Positions 1 through 6,834 of a stretch of DNA of 20,218 nt are shown here, piece by piece. The notes below the pieces were generated by a model. That model made no database searches. It saw nothing but the letters and a program-made list of their open reading frames with translations, and had not been told where the DNA came from. The number at the start of each line of letters is the position of its first letter. The stretch's first letter is position 1. Position numbers and translations under genes: made by a program. Origin of the DNA: an uncultured Lachnospiraceae bacterium (GTDB taxonomy: Bacteria; Bacillota; Clostridia; Lachnospirales; Lachnospiraceae); contig CANRJU010000016.1 in NCBI GenBank assembly GCA_947631075.1, positions 1 to 20,218 on the forward strand, read 5' to 3'.

Positions 1-353
1 CCCTCGCCGTCGTCTCCCCCCAGAGGCTCAAACAAAAAAACCTCGCGGGATTGTTTTTTGTCGCTGCGAAATGTCATGAGCAGCTCGTTGTCGATGCAGC
101 GGGAGGCATATGTGGCAAGCCGCACGCCCTTCCCCGCCCGGTATGTGTCCACGGCCTTGATCAGCCCGATCGTGCCAATGGATATCAGATCGTCCACGCT
201 GTGATCAAAATTGCTGTATTTCTTTACAAGATAGGCCACCAGGCGCAGATTGCACTCAATGAGGATCCGCCTTGCCTCCCTGTCCCCCTGCCCCCATCTC
301 TCGATGTATTCATTTTCTTCCTCTGCACTCAAAGGTTTGGGAAAAGACTGCAT
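1..353 (-). CDS. sigK: RNA polymerase sporulation sigma factor SigK (N-terminal part, cut by window edge)
   Basis: Late mother-cell sigma factor of the sigma-70 family. The visible 117 residues begin MQSFPKPLSAEEE and continue through region 1.2/2: a NLRLVAYLVKK segment (about 36-46), the core-binding helix DDLISIGTIGLIKA (about 54-67) and LATYASRCIDNELL (about 79-92), then SREVFLFEPLG, which matches the SigK-type SREVSLxEPIG stretch. These are seen directly; the SigK assignment rests on family knowledge. The ATG at 353 follows a GAGGTG ribosome site. An in-frame TAG lies ten codons upstream, so the roughly 20-residue pro-sequence of Bacillus pro-SigK cannot be present. The C-terminal half (regions 3 and 4) is outside the window, so a skin-type interruption cannot be judged. 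Small departures from consensus (ECNLRL, GGDDGEG) leave room for a SigK-like paralogue. Confidence 0.8.
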   Translation of the reverse strand, partial: MQSFPKPLSAEEENEYIERWGQGDREARRILIECNLRLVAYLVKKYSNFDHSVDDLISIGTIGLIKAVDTYRAGKGVRLATYASRCIDNELLMTFRSDKKQSREVFLFEPLGGDDGE

Positions 354-381
354 CACACACCTCGGATGAATCACATTACTC

Positions 382-409
382 TAATCTATGAGATTCATTG
401 TCCACAAGT
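382..409 (-). promoter_or_regulatory. candidate sigma-K/sigma-E type promoter of sigK
   Basis: On the minus strand CATAGATTA (382-390) fits the sigma-K -10 consensus CATAnnnTA and partly the sigma-E form CATACAnT. An AC dinucleotide (408-409) sits 17 bp upstream, as in sigma-K -35 sites. The -10 is centred between arms ATGAATC (366-372) and GATTCAT (392-398). GTGGACAATG just upstream matches 8 of 10 positions of the SpoIIID consensus WWRRACARNY. Autoregulation of sigK and SpoIIID control are known in Bacillus; here this is inference from short motifs. Confidence 0.4.
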
Positions 410-450
410 GCATGGCTACTTCCGCTTTCTTTTTCCCGGATTCTTCTACG

Positions 451-546
451 GCCTGCCCGGATCCGATTTCCCATTCCCCACTGCCTGCCCGGATCTGATT
501 TTCCATTCCCCACTGCCTGCCCGGATCCGGTTCTCCATTCCCCGCA
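451..546. repeat. three tandem copies of a 32-bp repeat
   Basis: Copies lie at 451-482, 483-514 and 515-546, each starting GCCTGCCCGGATC and ending CCATTCCCC plus three more bases. Copy 3 contains the 10-bp palindrome CCGGATCCGG. The array fills much of the gap between the DHHW gene stop (553) and the sigK start (353), with no spacers, so it is a minisatellite rather than a CRISPR array. No U-run follows, so it is not an evident terminator. The rest of this 199-bp gap holds only the sigK promoter region. Confidence 0.9.
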
Positions 547-552
547 GTTCCA

Positions 553-1839
553 TCAGGAATCCATATTCAGAAATTCCGTCGGGTCGAACTCCTGCAGGGA
601 GGACTCCCTCTTTTCCGTATCGGCTAGCGGAGCCAGCTTCGTATTCTGCATAAATTTCTCCGTATTGAACAGGACCAGCACATCCGTGATTGCGTCGTAC
701 TGTTCCAGAATATTTCCCATCGCCGTCTTTCCGTACCGGTAATCAATCATGACGATCTGCTCGTAATCCTCCGTCAAAAAAGGGACAAAGCAGTTGGCAA
801 AAGAATCCTTTAGGACGAGCAGGCTCTTTCCGGTCTTAGCGCCTGTGCGGATTTCTATTTTAAACGTATTTTTTGAGAAAAATATATTGTAGCGGTTAAA
901 TCCCTTTTTCGCCTCGTCGTAAAAATACAGAGAGTTCGCCTCCGTCTCGCCGTCGTCCATGCGGACGGTTACGCCCTCCTCGCCGGGGGAATGGAACAGC
1001 TCCACATCGTCCGCCGGAACCCGGACATGCGCCTTGTTGTATGTGGTCCCGTAAAAATCGTCAAAAACCGTCTCTCTCTCGTAGGAATCGAGCGGGCGCG
1101 CCTCGGCCTGCCCGGTCCGCTCCGCCCACGCCTGATACGCGTAGTAAGCTCCCAGCGTGGTCCAGTGATGATCCGTCCGATAGTAGATATATTCCCCCTG
1201 ATGGGCGTTCATCACATCCCGCAGATCCATGAGAATCTCAGGATTCTGAAGTTTTTTCCCCAGCGCGTCAGTCAGCCCGCTGTAATCCGAAACCTCCGCG
1301 AACGCCGGGAGCTTCTCCGGCATCGCGGCCGCCTTGGAGGGGATCAGCAGACAGCTTACATGGTCCTCTCCGTACTCCTTCGTCATGTCATTTAAAAAAG
1401 AGGACAGATACTCCACGTTTTCCTGAACCTGCCGCTGATCCGATTTTTCCTCATCGCCATCCGCCGGAGATTTTTCCATCGCAGAATTTTCCGTCAGGGA
1501 ATCCCCGGTCAGAGTATCATCCATCAGAGACTTTTCCACTAAATACCCGTCCCGTCCGAGATACACGCCGTTGATTTCCTTTTTCCCCTCCGCCGCCTGT
1601 ATAGCTCCTGAGAGATTCACCCAGCGGTCCCGCAGAAAAAACTGGTCGCTCAGATATGTCTCATATTTTTTCTGAAATTTTCCCTTAAAAAATTTTTTCT
1701 CCGTAAATTTCGGCTTTCCGGCCAGCTCCCGGTTCTCCCGGACGGAGTATTCCCTCTCCGGCGTCGCCAGGGAGGCGATTGTTCCGCCGAACAAAATCAA
1801 GAGGCACACGAAAAACAACGCCCATGTCGTCTTTTTCAC
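553..1839 (-). CDS. DHHW family protein, membrane-anchored SGNH-like partner of MBOAT
   Basis: Probably acts outside the membrane with the neighbouring MBOAT protein to pass an acyl group to a surface polymer, by analogy with AlgJ/AlgX-type proteins. The 428-residue product has an N-terminal signal anchor (about 5-24), the family signature DHHW at 223-226 in YYRTDHHWTTLGAYYAY, and a DSF serine (345-346) in LLVLKDSFANCFVPFL, the presumed SGNH-like nucleophile region. Residues about 103-137 are an acidic, low-complexity insertion. The start is a GTG at 1839, placed by an AGGAGGG site five bases upstream. It is the last gene of the four-gene cassette, 91 bp after the MBOAT stop. The family call is firm; the substrate is unknown. 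Confidence 0.85.
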   Translation of the reverse strand: MKKTTWALFFVCLLILFGGTIASLATPEREYSVRENRELAGKPKFTEKKFFKGKFQKKYETYLSDQFFLRDRWVNLSGAIQAAEGKKEINGVYLGRDGYLVEKSLMDDTLTGDSLTENSAMEKSPADGDEEKSDQRQVQENVEYLSSFLNDMTKEYGEDHVSCLLIPSKAAAMPEKLPAFAEVSDYSGLTDALGKKLQNPEILMDLRDVMNAHQGEYIYYRTDHHWTTLGAYYAYQAWAERTGQAEARPLDSYERETVFDDFYGTTYNKAHVRVPADDVELFHSPGEEGVTVRMDDGETEANSLYFYDEAKKGFNRYNIFFSKNTFKIEIRTGAKTGKSLLVLKDSFANCFVPFLTEDYEQIVMIDYRYGKTAMGNILEQYDAITDVLVLFNTEKFMQNTKLAPLADTEKRESSLQEFDPTEFLNMDS

Positions 1840-1877
1840 GCTATCCCTCCTCTCAATAATCCCTCTCTATCGAGCTT

Positions 1878-1909
1878 ATTTTCACGCTAATTTATTTTCT
1901 CGCTAATTT
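1878..1909. repeat. two tandem 16-bp repeats in the MBOAT-DHHW gap
   Basis: ATTTTCACGCTAATTT (1878-1893) is followed at once by ATTTTCTCGCTAATTT (1894-1909), with one mismatch. The pair occupies the 91-bp spacer between the MBOAT stop and the DHHW ribosome site. No terminator or promoter of quality is seen here, so the two genes are probably still co-transcribed. Confidence 0.8.
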
Positions 1910-1930
1910 CTCTCCGCCTTTACATATTTT

Positions 1931-3328
1931 CTAAAACCGAAAATATAAAAACGGATTATAGGACGAGTCTACAAGCATCGCCACGCTGGCCGCAAACAGC
2001 GCCGTCACAAGCAGCATTCCCGCCACGTCCCGGCGCACCGTGTCCTCCGGAAAGAGACGCCCCGCGAGCCGCCCCGGCCACGACAGAGAGCCCGCCGCCG
2101 CAATTAAGAGCAGAATACCATTCGACGCCAGAAGAAACAGCGTCTGCCCGTTTGCAAGGCCCGCTCCCGCCCGGAAAAACATCGCTTTCATGTAGCCGAC
2201 CGAATCCGACATATCCTGCCACGAGAACAGCGCCCACCCGATCATGACAAGCGCCATCGTGTACAGATGCGCCAGAATCCGTGGCATTTTTTCAAACACC
2301 GGTTTCCAGAGCAGCTTTTCTATGACGACCAGAACGCCGTAGTAGACGCCCCACAGCACAAAATTCAGGTGCGCCCCGTGCCACAAACCCGTGAGCAGCC
2401 AGACAATGGCGAGGTTGAGCATCTGCCGCCCCAGTCCCCGGCGGTTGCCGCCCAGCGGAATGTAGACGTATTCCCGGAACCAGGTTCCCAACGAGATGTG
2501 CCACCTTCTCCAGAACTCCGTAATGCTCCTCGATTCATAGGGGTGTCGGAAGTTCTCCGGGAAGGAAAATCCGAACATCGCTCCCAGCCCGATGGCCATG
2601 TCCGAGTAACCGGAAAAGTCAAAATAGATCTGAAGGGTAAACGACAGAATCCCCAGCCATGCCGTCGCCGTCGTCAATTCCCCCGCGCCCATGCAGGACA
2701 CCTCGTCCCAGAGCGCCCCCGCCTGATTGGCAATCAGCACCTTTTTCCCAAGGCCCACCGCAAACCGCACAAATCCCCGGCAAAAGCAGGCGACGCTCTC
2801 CTTTCTCTCCACGAGCTGCGCCGCCACATCCTTAAAGCGGATGATCGGCCCCGCGATCAGCTGGGGAAACAGGGAAACATAGGCACCGAATGTGATAAAA
2901 TTTTTCTGCACCTCGGCGTCGCCGCGATAGACGTCCAGCGTATAGGACATCGTCTGAAACGTATAAAAGGAAATGCCGATGGGGAGCGCCAGATCGAGCT
3001 CCGGCACCGCGATTCCCGTCAGCCGGTGGAAAATCTGCAGGAAAAAATTTCCGTATTTGAAAAATCCCAGCAGAAAAAGATTGATTACAACAGAAAAGAG
3101 GACGGCTGCCACCGCCCCTTTTTTAAAGTGCGCCACGGCTCGCCCGGCGCAATAATCTACCAATGTTGAAAATAAAATCAGTACCACATAGACCGGCTCG
3201 CCCCAGGCGTAGAACACAAGGCTGGCAAGAAACAATACCAGATTGCGGCACCGCCTCGGCAGGACGTAATAGGCAATAATCACTGCCGGTAGGAACCGGA
3301 ATAAAAACAGCAGGCTGCTGAATACCAT
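1931..3328 (-). CDS. MBOAT family O-acyltransferase (AlgI/DltB-like)
   Basis: Polytopic membrane acyltransferase of 465 residues, the usual size for AlgI-like proteins. It presumably brings acetyl or another acyl group across the membrane for transfer to an envelope polysaccharide. Family marks are LPIGISFYTFQTMSY (115-129), LFPQLIAGPIIR (153-164), FWRRWHISLGTWFREYVYIPLGG (about 272-294; H277) and the invariant catalytic histidine in GLWHGAH (H317). About ten hydrophobic segments are spread over its length. The ATG at 3328 has AGGAGT eight bases upstream, and the preceding DUF4358 gene stops 12 bp before, so the two are tightly coupled. The adjacent SGNH and DHHW genes argue for polysaccharide acylation over lipid acylation; the exact substrate cannot be told. 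Confidence 0.92.
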   Translation of the reverse strand: MVFSSLLFLFRFLPAVIIAYYVLPRRCRNLVLFLASLVFYAWGEPVYVVLILFSTLVDYCAGRAVAHFKKGAVAAVLFSVVINLFLLGFFKYGNFFLQIFHRLTGIAVPELDLALPIGISFYTFQTMSYTLDVYRGDAEVQKNFITFGAYVSLFPQLIAGPIIRFKDVAAQLVERKESVACFCRGFVRFAVGLGKKVLIANQAGALWDEVSCMGAGELTTATAWLGILSFTLQIYFDFSGYSDMAIGLGAMFGFSFPENFRHPYESRSITEFWRRWHISLGTWFREYVYIPLGGNRRGLGRQMLNLAIVWLLTGLWHGAHLNFVLWGVYYGVLVVIEKLLWKPVFEKMPRILAHLYTMALVMIGWALFSWQDMSDSVGYMKAMFFRAGAGLANGQTLFLLASNGILLLIAAAGSLSWPGRLAGRLFPEDTVRRDVAGMLLVTALFAASVAMLVDSSYNPFLYFRF

Positions 3329-3340
3329 GAGTCGGACTCC

Positions 3341-3865
3341 TTACAGTTTTTTCTTAATCGCGCTCTGTCCCTTATTGTTGTCCTTCTTTTTGGGAGAGAG
3401 AGCAATATACCAGACAAAATTTTTCTTCTTTCCGCACACGGCATTCTGAAAGACCTTTCTCTCCGAATCCGAGTAGTCGCTCAAATAATTGCTGCTGCAG
3501 TTGCTTTTCTTATATTTCTGAATCGTCTTTAACAGGCTCTTTGCGCCCGAAGCATTTTTCGCCTCCATCACGCACAGGCTGTAGGCTTCCTTGTCGTCGC
3601 AGATGTACTGGATGCTTTTCACCTTTCCTCTCGCCGATGGCGTCAGCGCCCCAAAATCCATAGCGCTCTCGGACGTATATTTCAATTTGCCGCTTCCTCC
3701 CGCCGCCTTCAGCGCCGCCCCGCAGAGCGTCTTGCAGTCCGCGCTCTTTTTCGCCGTCTTTGCTTCCGCGCGGAACCCGGAGCGAACGCCCGTCCCCGGA
3801 ACCATGCTTGCCATGAGAGCGAGCAAAAGCGCGAACGCCCCTATTTCCCTTATCCTGTATTTCAT
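3341..3865 (-). CDS. DUF4358-like secreted or anchored small protein
   Basis: A 174-residue protein with a hydrophobic N-terminal signal or anchor (about 8-24) and a mature part resembling DUF4358: a segment on sampling and charge (DDKEAYSLCVMEAKNASGAKSL), a predicted helix, and a late strand FVWYIALSP that corresponds to the family's xYVLYVVS strand. The C-terminus is very basic (KKKDNNKGQ..IKKKL). It sits 15 bp after the SGNH gene and 12 bp before the MBOAT gene, with AAGGAG upstream of ATG 3865. DUF4358 genes are often found beside MBOAT/DHHW genes in Lachnospiraceae, which supports an accessory role in envelope acylation. The biochemical role is not known, and the domain assignment comes from memory of the pattern, so moderate confidence. 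Confidence 0.6.
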   Translation of the reverse strand: MKYRIREIGAFALLLALMASMVPGTGVRSGFRAEAKTAKKSADCKTLCGAALKAAGGSGKLKYTSESAMDFGALTPSARGKVKSIQYICDDKEAYSLCVMEAKNASGAKSLLKTIQKYKKSNCSSNYLSDYSDSERKVFQNAVCGKKKNFVWYIALSPKKKDNNKGQSAIKKKL

Positions 3866-3880
3866 ATGTCCTTACTCTCC

Positions 3881-4975
3881 TTATCGGTCCAGTTTTTTGT
3901 CAAATTTTCCAACTATTTTCCCGAAGTCCGTATAAACAGGAATCTTCCAGTGATAGCCGTCCCGCTCCGCGTAATCCTCCCGGAGAAATCCCTCGGAATT
4001 TTTCAGAAAATCCGTGTAGTCATAATAGGTAAGACCCATTTTCTTCGCCAGCTTCTTTAACTTCTTATTAAAAATGGGAATCTGCTTCATGCCGGGATGC
4101 CTTGCCCTCTCCGCTCTGGTCACGGGCGACACCGCGCAGAGGACGATATCCGTCTCCGGGCAGGCCTGCTGTATGCTCTTGATCATGTCCCGGTACTCCG
4201 CGATCATCTGATCCGCAGGGCGGTAGTGAATCTCGTTCATCCCCAGCATCATGTAGGCTCTGTAAGGATTCTCCGCAATCAACTTCTGCAGTCCCGTCTT
4301 TCCGCCAAAAATGCGCTTTGTATGGAAAGTGACTGTGTTCAGCCCCCGGTAGGCCACTGTCATCTTCTTAGCGCTCGAGTGCATCTCGGGAAACGCCTGT
4401 CCGTAGCCGATGCCCTCGCAGATGGAATCCCCGGCAAACACGATCTTGCGCTTATATTTCTTCATAGTCATAGAAATCTTGGAGGACGGCGCGCTGTCCG
4501 AATCCGATTTCTTTTTAGACCGGCACGCCTGCACATAAAAGCGGTAGGTCTTTTTATTTTTCAATTTCTTAACCAGCATCTGGCAGCTCTTCGTCTTCCC
4601 CGCCAGCTGGTATTTTTTCCCTTTTGTGTAATATACGCGGTAATACTTCGCCTTCTTATGCTTGTTCCACGTCACCTTCACCTCATGGGTGGAAAAGCGG
4701 ATCAGCTTCACCCCTGTCACTTTCTTTAATCGACGGAGATTTTCTTCTGAATCTTCATCTGCGGGAAAATCTTCCTCATCGGAAGGATCGTTCACAGAAG
4801 GCTCTGTCGGCGTCGGCTCCGATGGCTCCGGCGTCTGGGTAACTGCGGATCCCGTCGATGAATCCAGTCCGAATATCTGCGCCTCTCCCACAGAGGCCTC
4901 TCCAGCCAGGGCCTCGCTGCTGAATCCTGCCAAAAAGCAGGCTATGGCTGTCAGCGCCATAATACACTTCTTCAT
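3881..4975 (-). CDS. secreted SGNH/GDSL hydrolase with fibronectin type III domain
   Basis: Exported esterase- or acyltransferase-type protein, first gene of the acylation cassette. From the chosen ATG (4975) it is 364 residues: a signal peptide (about 1-24, ending EALA), a Pro/acid-rich linker (about 45-78), an FnIII-like domain (about 80-165, VTGVKLIRFSTHEVKVTW ... KTYRFYVQA), then the SGNH domain. The SGNH blocks are GDSICEG (Ser184), GMNEIH (block III, Asn247) and DGYH (Asp339/His342). Met 4975 is preferred over the ATG at 4990 because GAGG lies nine bases upstream and the signal peptide then begins MKK. A strong promoter precedes it. Whether it removes acyl groups or transfers them is not decided by sequence. 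Confidence 0.85.
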   Translation of the reverse strand: MKKCIMALTAIACFLAGFSSEALAGEASVGEAQIFGLDSSTGSAVTQTPEPSEPTPTEPSVNDPSDEEDFPADEDSEENLRRLKKVTGVKLIRFSTHEVKVTWNKHKKAKYYRVYYTKGKKYQLAGKTKSCQMLVKKLKNKKTYRFYVQACRSKKKSDSDSAPSSKISMTMKKYKRKIVFAGDSICEGIGYGQAFPEMHSSAKKMTVAYRGLNTVTFHTKRIFGGKTGLQKLIAENPYRAYMMLGMNEIHYRPADQMIAEYRDMIKSIQQACPETDIVLCAVSPVTRAERARHPGMKQIPIFNKKLKKLAKKMGLTYYDYTDFLKNSEGFLREDYAERDGYHWKIPVYTDFGKIVGKFDKKLDR

Positions 4976-5029
4976 TATTATAAGCCTCATTTCTCATATC
5001 ATTTTATCTGCAAATGCACATCAATAATA

Positions 5030-5058
5030 ACTATACTCCATCTTTCCATTTCCGTCAA
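5030..5058 (-). promoter_or_regulatory. sigma-A type promoter of the SGNH-DUF4358-MBOAT-DHHW cassette
   Basis: On the minus strand TTGACG (5053-5058) and TATAGT (5030-5035) are separated by exactly 17 bp, each matching five of six consensus bases. The start point would be near 5023, giving a leader of about 48 nt before ATG 4975. It lies in the 118-bp gap after the propeller gene, so the cassette can be transcribed on its own. Confidence 0.75.
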
Positions 5059-5093
5059 GTTTCGACATTTTATTAATACCATTAAGAATACCA

Positions 5094-6437
5094 TTATTTT
5101 ATAGCAAATGTGAAAGGCTCCTCGATTTCCCGGATTGAACCGCCGGAAACATCAAACAGTTTGCCCGTAGAACACACGATAGTTTTATTGTGATGGATAA
5201 ACGCGCAGGCATCATCCGATAGTTCGGTCTGGGCTACAATCTGCCCGTCCCTGGGGGAGGCGAGCAGAATCTTTCCCTCAAATACGGTTTCATCCGTCAC
5301 ATTTTCTTTGTGATACTCCACCCAGAACGCGCATATAAGGTCCTCATCCTCCAGATACGCCGCCTCGCCTCCCAGCTCGCCGCTCTCCCACAGCAGATTT
5401 CCGCCATAGTCATAAAACGCCGATTTTCTATTGCCCGGCAGCAGCATCAGCACGCCGTCCCTCGTGCCCACTGCCTTTTTCCACGAAAAGCCGGGAGATG
5501 AAATCTCATGCCCGCCGATTCTGGCAAGCTTTCTGCCCAGATGCAGAACATCCGCGCCGTAGGGATTGGGAAAAAGTTCCTCGCCAGTTATCCGTTCCAC
5601 GGTCTCTCCGCTGCTTATATCCAGAAAATAAATCCCGTCGTTATCACATCTGACCATCACCCGCCTGTCGTCCGCGTCAAACGAGGCGCCGCAGACCTTT
5701 TTGTAGTTCATTTTCGACCACAGCACCTCGCCGGTAGACACGCGAATCAGGGAAACGCCCTGCTTCTGGTAGGCAGAACAGACGGCAAGCCCGCCATCAT
5801 CCGTGACATCGAACGGCCTCGGATTCCGCTGGCACTGCGCCACGAAACGCCCCTTGACCTCCCCCGTTTCCGTGTCGTAGACAGTATAACCAGCCTGACT
5901 TTTCAGGGGAAATGTATCTGCCGTCATCAAGAATTTTCCATTTTTAGACGCCTGCATCAGGGTGATCACCTGCCGGACAGCTTTGGCCCGTTCAGGCTCT
6001 AACACCTGGCCGGTCTGCCTGTCCAGATATGTAATCTCCAGCTTATTATTCCGCACCTCTATAATATTCTCATCAAAGTTATTAAACCGGACCTCGGCAA
6101 TCCGCTTGATTTTCGGATTGTTCCACAGCGCCTTCCCGCTCTCGCAGTCATAGCAGAACACGCCTTTTTTGGCAGCGTAGCCCGCCAGAGCCGTCCTTCC
6201 GTCCCTGGATATCGCAAAGCAGCACCCCTTGCTGGCAAACTCCGCCTTGAACCGGTAGACGATCTCAAATTTCATATCAAGCCTTGTGCCCGTATTTAAG
6301 AGAACCAGATAATCCTTTTCCCCGGCGTCCTCCGTCCAGTCCGGCACCCACAAAAAGTACCTCTCATCCGCCGAGCCGTCCGTCATGGACTGCGCCAGAT
6401 GCATCCGGCCGGCCATGCTAAAATCAAATTCTTCCAA
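5094..6437 (-). CDS. cytoplasmic beta-propeller-like (WD40/PQQ-like) protein of unknown function
   Basis: A soluble protein of about 447 residues with no signal peptide or membrane segment. It shows repeated short units of the kind found in WD40/PQQ-like propellers: GxxLW or GEV turns followed by strands, for example ESGKALWNNP, TGEVKGRFV, TGEVLWSKMNY, SSGETVERI, GGNLLWESGEL and DGQIVAQTEL, each preceded by an alternating hydrophobic strand. About seven blades can be imagined, but the copies are diverged. The frame stays open up to a GTG at 6509; the TTG at 6437 is preferred because a full AAGGAG lies nine bases before it and the likely transcription start (about 6517) leaves almost no leader for the GTG. 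It is divergent from the lipoprotein gene. No enzymatic motif is seen and I do not recognise the specific family. Confidence 0.7.
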   Translation of the reverse strand: MEEFDFSMAGRMHLAQSMTDGSADERYFLWVPDWTEDAGEKDYLVLLNTGTRLDMKFEIVYRFKAEFASKGCCFAISRDGRTALAGYAAKKGVFCYDCESGKALWNNPKIKRIAEVRFNNFDENIIEVRNNKLEITYLDRQTGQVLEPERAKAVRQVITLMQASKNGKFLMTADTFPLKSQAGYTVYDTETGEVKGRFVAQCQRNPRPFDVTDDGGLAVCSAYQKQGVSLIRVSTGEVLWSKMNYKKVCGASFDADDRRVMVRCDNDGIYFLDISSGETVERITGEELFPNPYGADVLHLGRKLARIGGHEISSPGFSWKKAVGTRDGVLMLLPGNRKSAFYDYGGNLLWESGELGGEAAYLEDEDLICAFWVEYHKENVTDETVFEGKILLASPRDGQIVAQTELSDDACAFIHHNKTIVCSTGKLFDVSGGSIREIEEPFTFAIK

Positions 6438-6446
6438 TGCTTTTCT

Positions 6447-6452
6447 CTCCTT
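6447..6452 (-). promoter_or_regulatory. ribosome binding site supporting a TTG start for the propeller gene
   Basis: AAGGAG on the minus strand, nine bases before the TTG at 6437-6435. The in-frame GTG at 6509 has no comparable site, and no ATG offers a better one (the Met codons seven and eleven codons after the TTG lack a Shine-Dalgarno sequence). Confidence 0.55.
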
Positions 6453-6523
6453 ATTGTGTATTCCCCGCCCGTAAAAGGCGGCGTCATTTGGGTTCTTTTG
6501 GCCCCTCACGATCTTTTGCCATC

Positions 6524-6553
6524 AGTATAACACGAGAAGATAAATATTGAAAA
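6524..6553 (-). promoter_or_regulatory. candidate sigma-A promoter of the propeller gene
   Basis: Minus-strand -10 TATACT (6524-6529, five of six) with a weaker -35 TTTTCA (6548-6553) at 18 bp, or TTTCAA at 17 bp. The predicted start near 6517 gives about 80 nt of leader to the TTG start. The poor -35 suits a promoter needing an activator, and the dyad cluster at 6577-6688 lies just upstream. Confidence 0.5.
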
Positions 6554-6576
6554 GATTTATTTTGTTTGTCTGACCG

Positions 6577-6688
6577 AGGGAATATTTTCCCTTAGAAGGA
6601 AAATTTTCCCTTAAATATGGAACAATATTAAGGGCATTTTCTCGTAAAAATTGACTTTTCCCTTAAAATTGAGTGGAAATTAAGGGAA
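6577..6688. promoter_or_regulatory. operator-like cluster of CCCTTAA dyads between divergent genes
   Basis: Two 27-bp dyads of the form CCCTTAA-N13-TTAAGGG lie at 6608-6634 and 6660-6686, start to start 52 bp, about five helical turns. A further compact dyad AGGGAA-TATT-TTCCCT lies at 6577-6592, and the 12-bp palindrome GGAAAATTTTCC at 6598-6609 overlaps the first arm. The four arms are identical over seven bases, while most of the spacers differ, which is what protein binding sites look like. The cluster is in the 397-bp region between the propeller gene (start 6437) and the lipoprotein gene (start 6835), which otherwise holds only AT-rich DNA and promoters. The regulator is unknown. Confidence 0.6.
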
Positions 6689-6737
6689 TGAACACATTGA
6701 TAAGGTTAAGCACCTGTCTGAAATTTATAATTGGTAC

Positions 6738-6766
6738 TTGATTTTTTCATTCTTTTGTTATATCTT
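6738..6766 (+). promoter_or_regulatory. candidate promoter of the DUF4352 lipoprotein gene
   Basis: TTGATT (6738-6743) and TATCTT (6761-6766) with a 17-bp spacer, each four of six matches. A perfect TATAAT at 6726-6731 is also present but has no -35 at a proper distance (TTGATA lies 23 bp away). Either would leave a 60-100 nt leader before ATG 6835. Confidence 0.4.
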
Positions 6767-6834
6767 ATTACATGCAGTTAAACACAATAATATAGAAAAA
6801 ATCGGACCAAACGTCCGAGAAAACGGAGGAGATT

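Noticed and set aside
451..546. Possible CRISPR array
   Set aside because: The 32-bp units are directly adjacent with no unique spacers and no cas genes are near.
2267..3169. 300-codon open frame on the plus strand opposite the MBOAT gene
   Set aside because: Exact antisense of a well-supported gene, rich in Pro, Arg, His and Gln without any domain pattern; a by-product of codon usage in the real gene.
5075..5096. Direct repeat AATACCATTA (5075-5084 and 5087-5096) at the end of the propeller gene
   Set aside because: Ten-base AT-rich repeat overlapping a stop codon, with no symmetry or promoter relation; likely chance.
6726..6731. Perfect TATAAT as -10 of the lipoprotein gene
   Set aside because: The only -35 candidate, TTGATA at 6697-6702, is 23 bp away, too far; TTGATT/TATCTT with 17 bp was preferred, though neither is certain.
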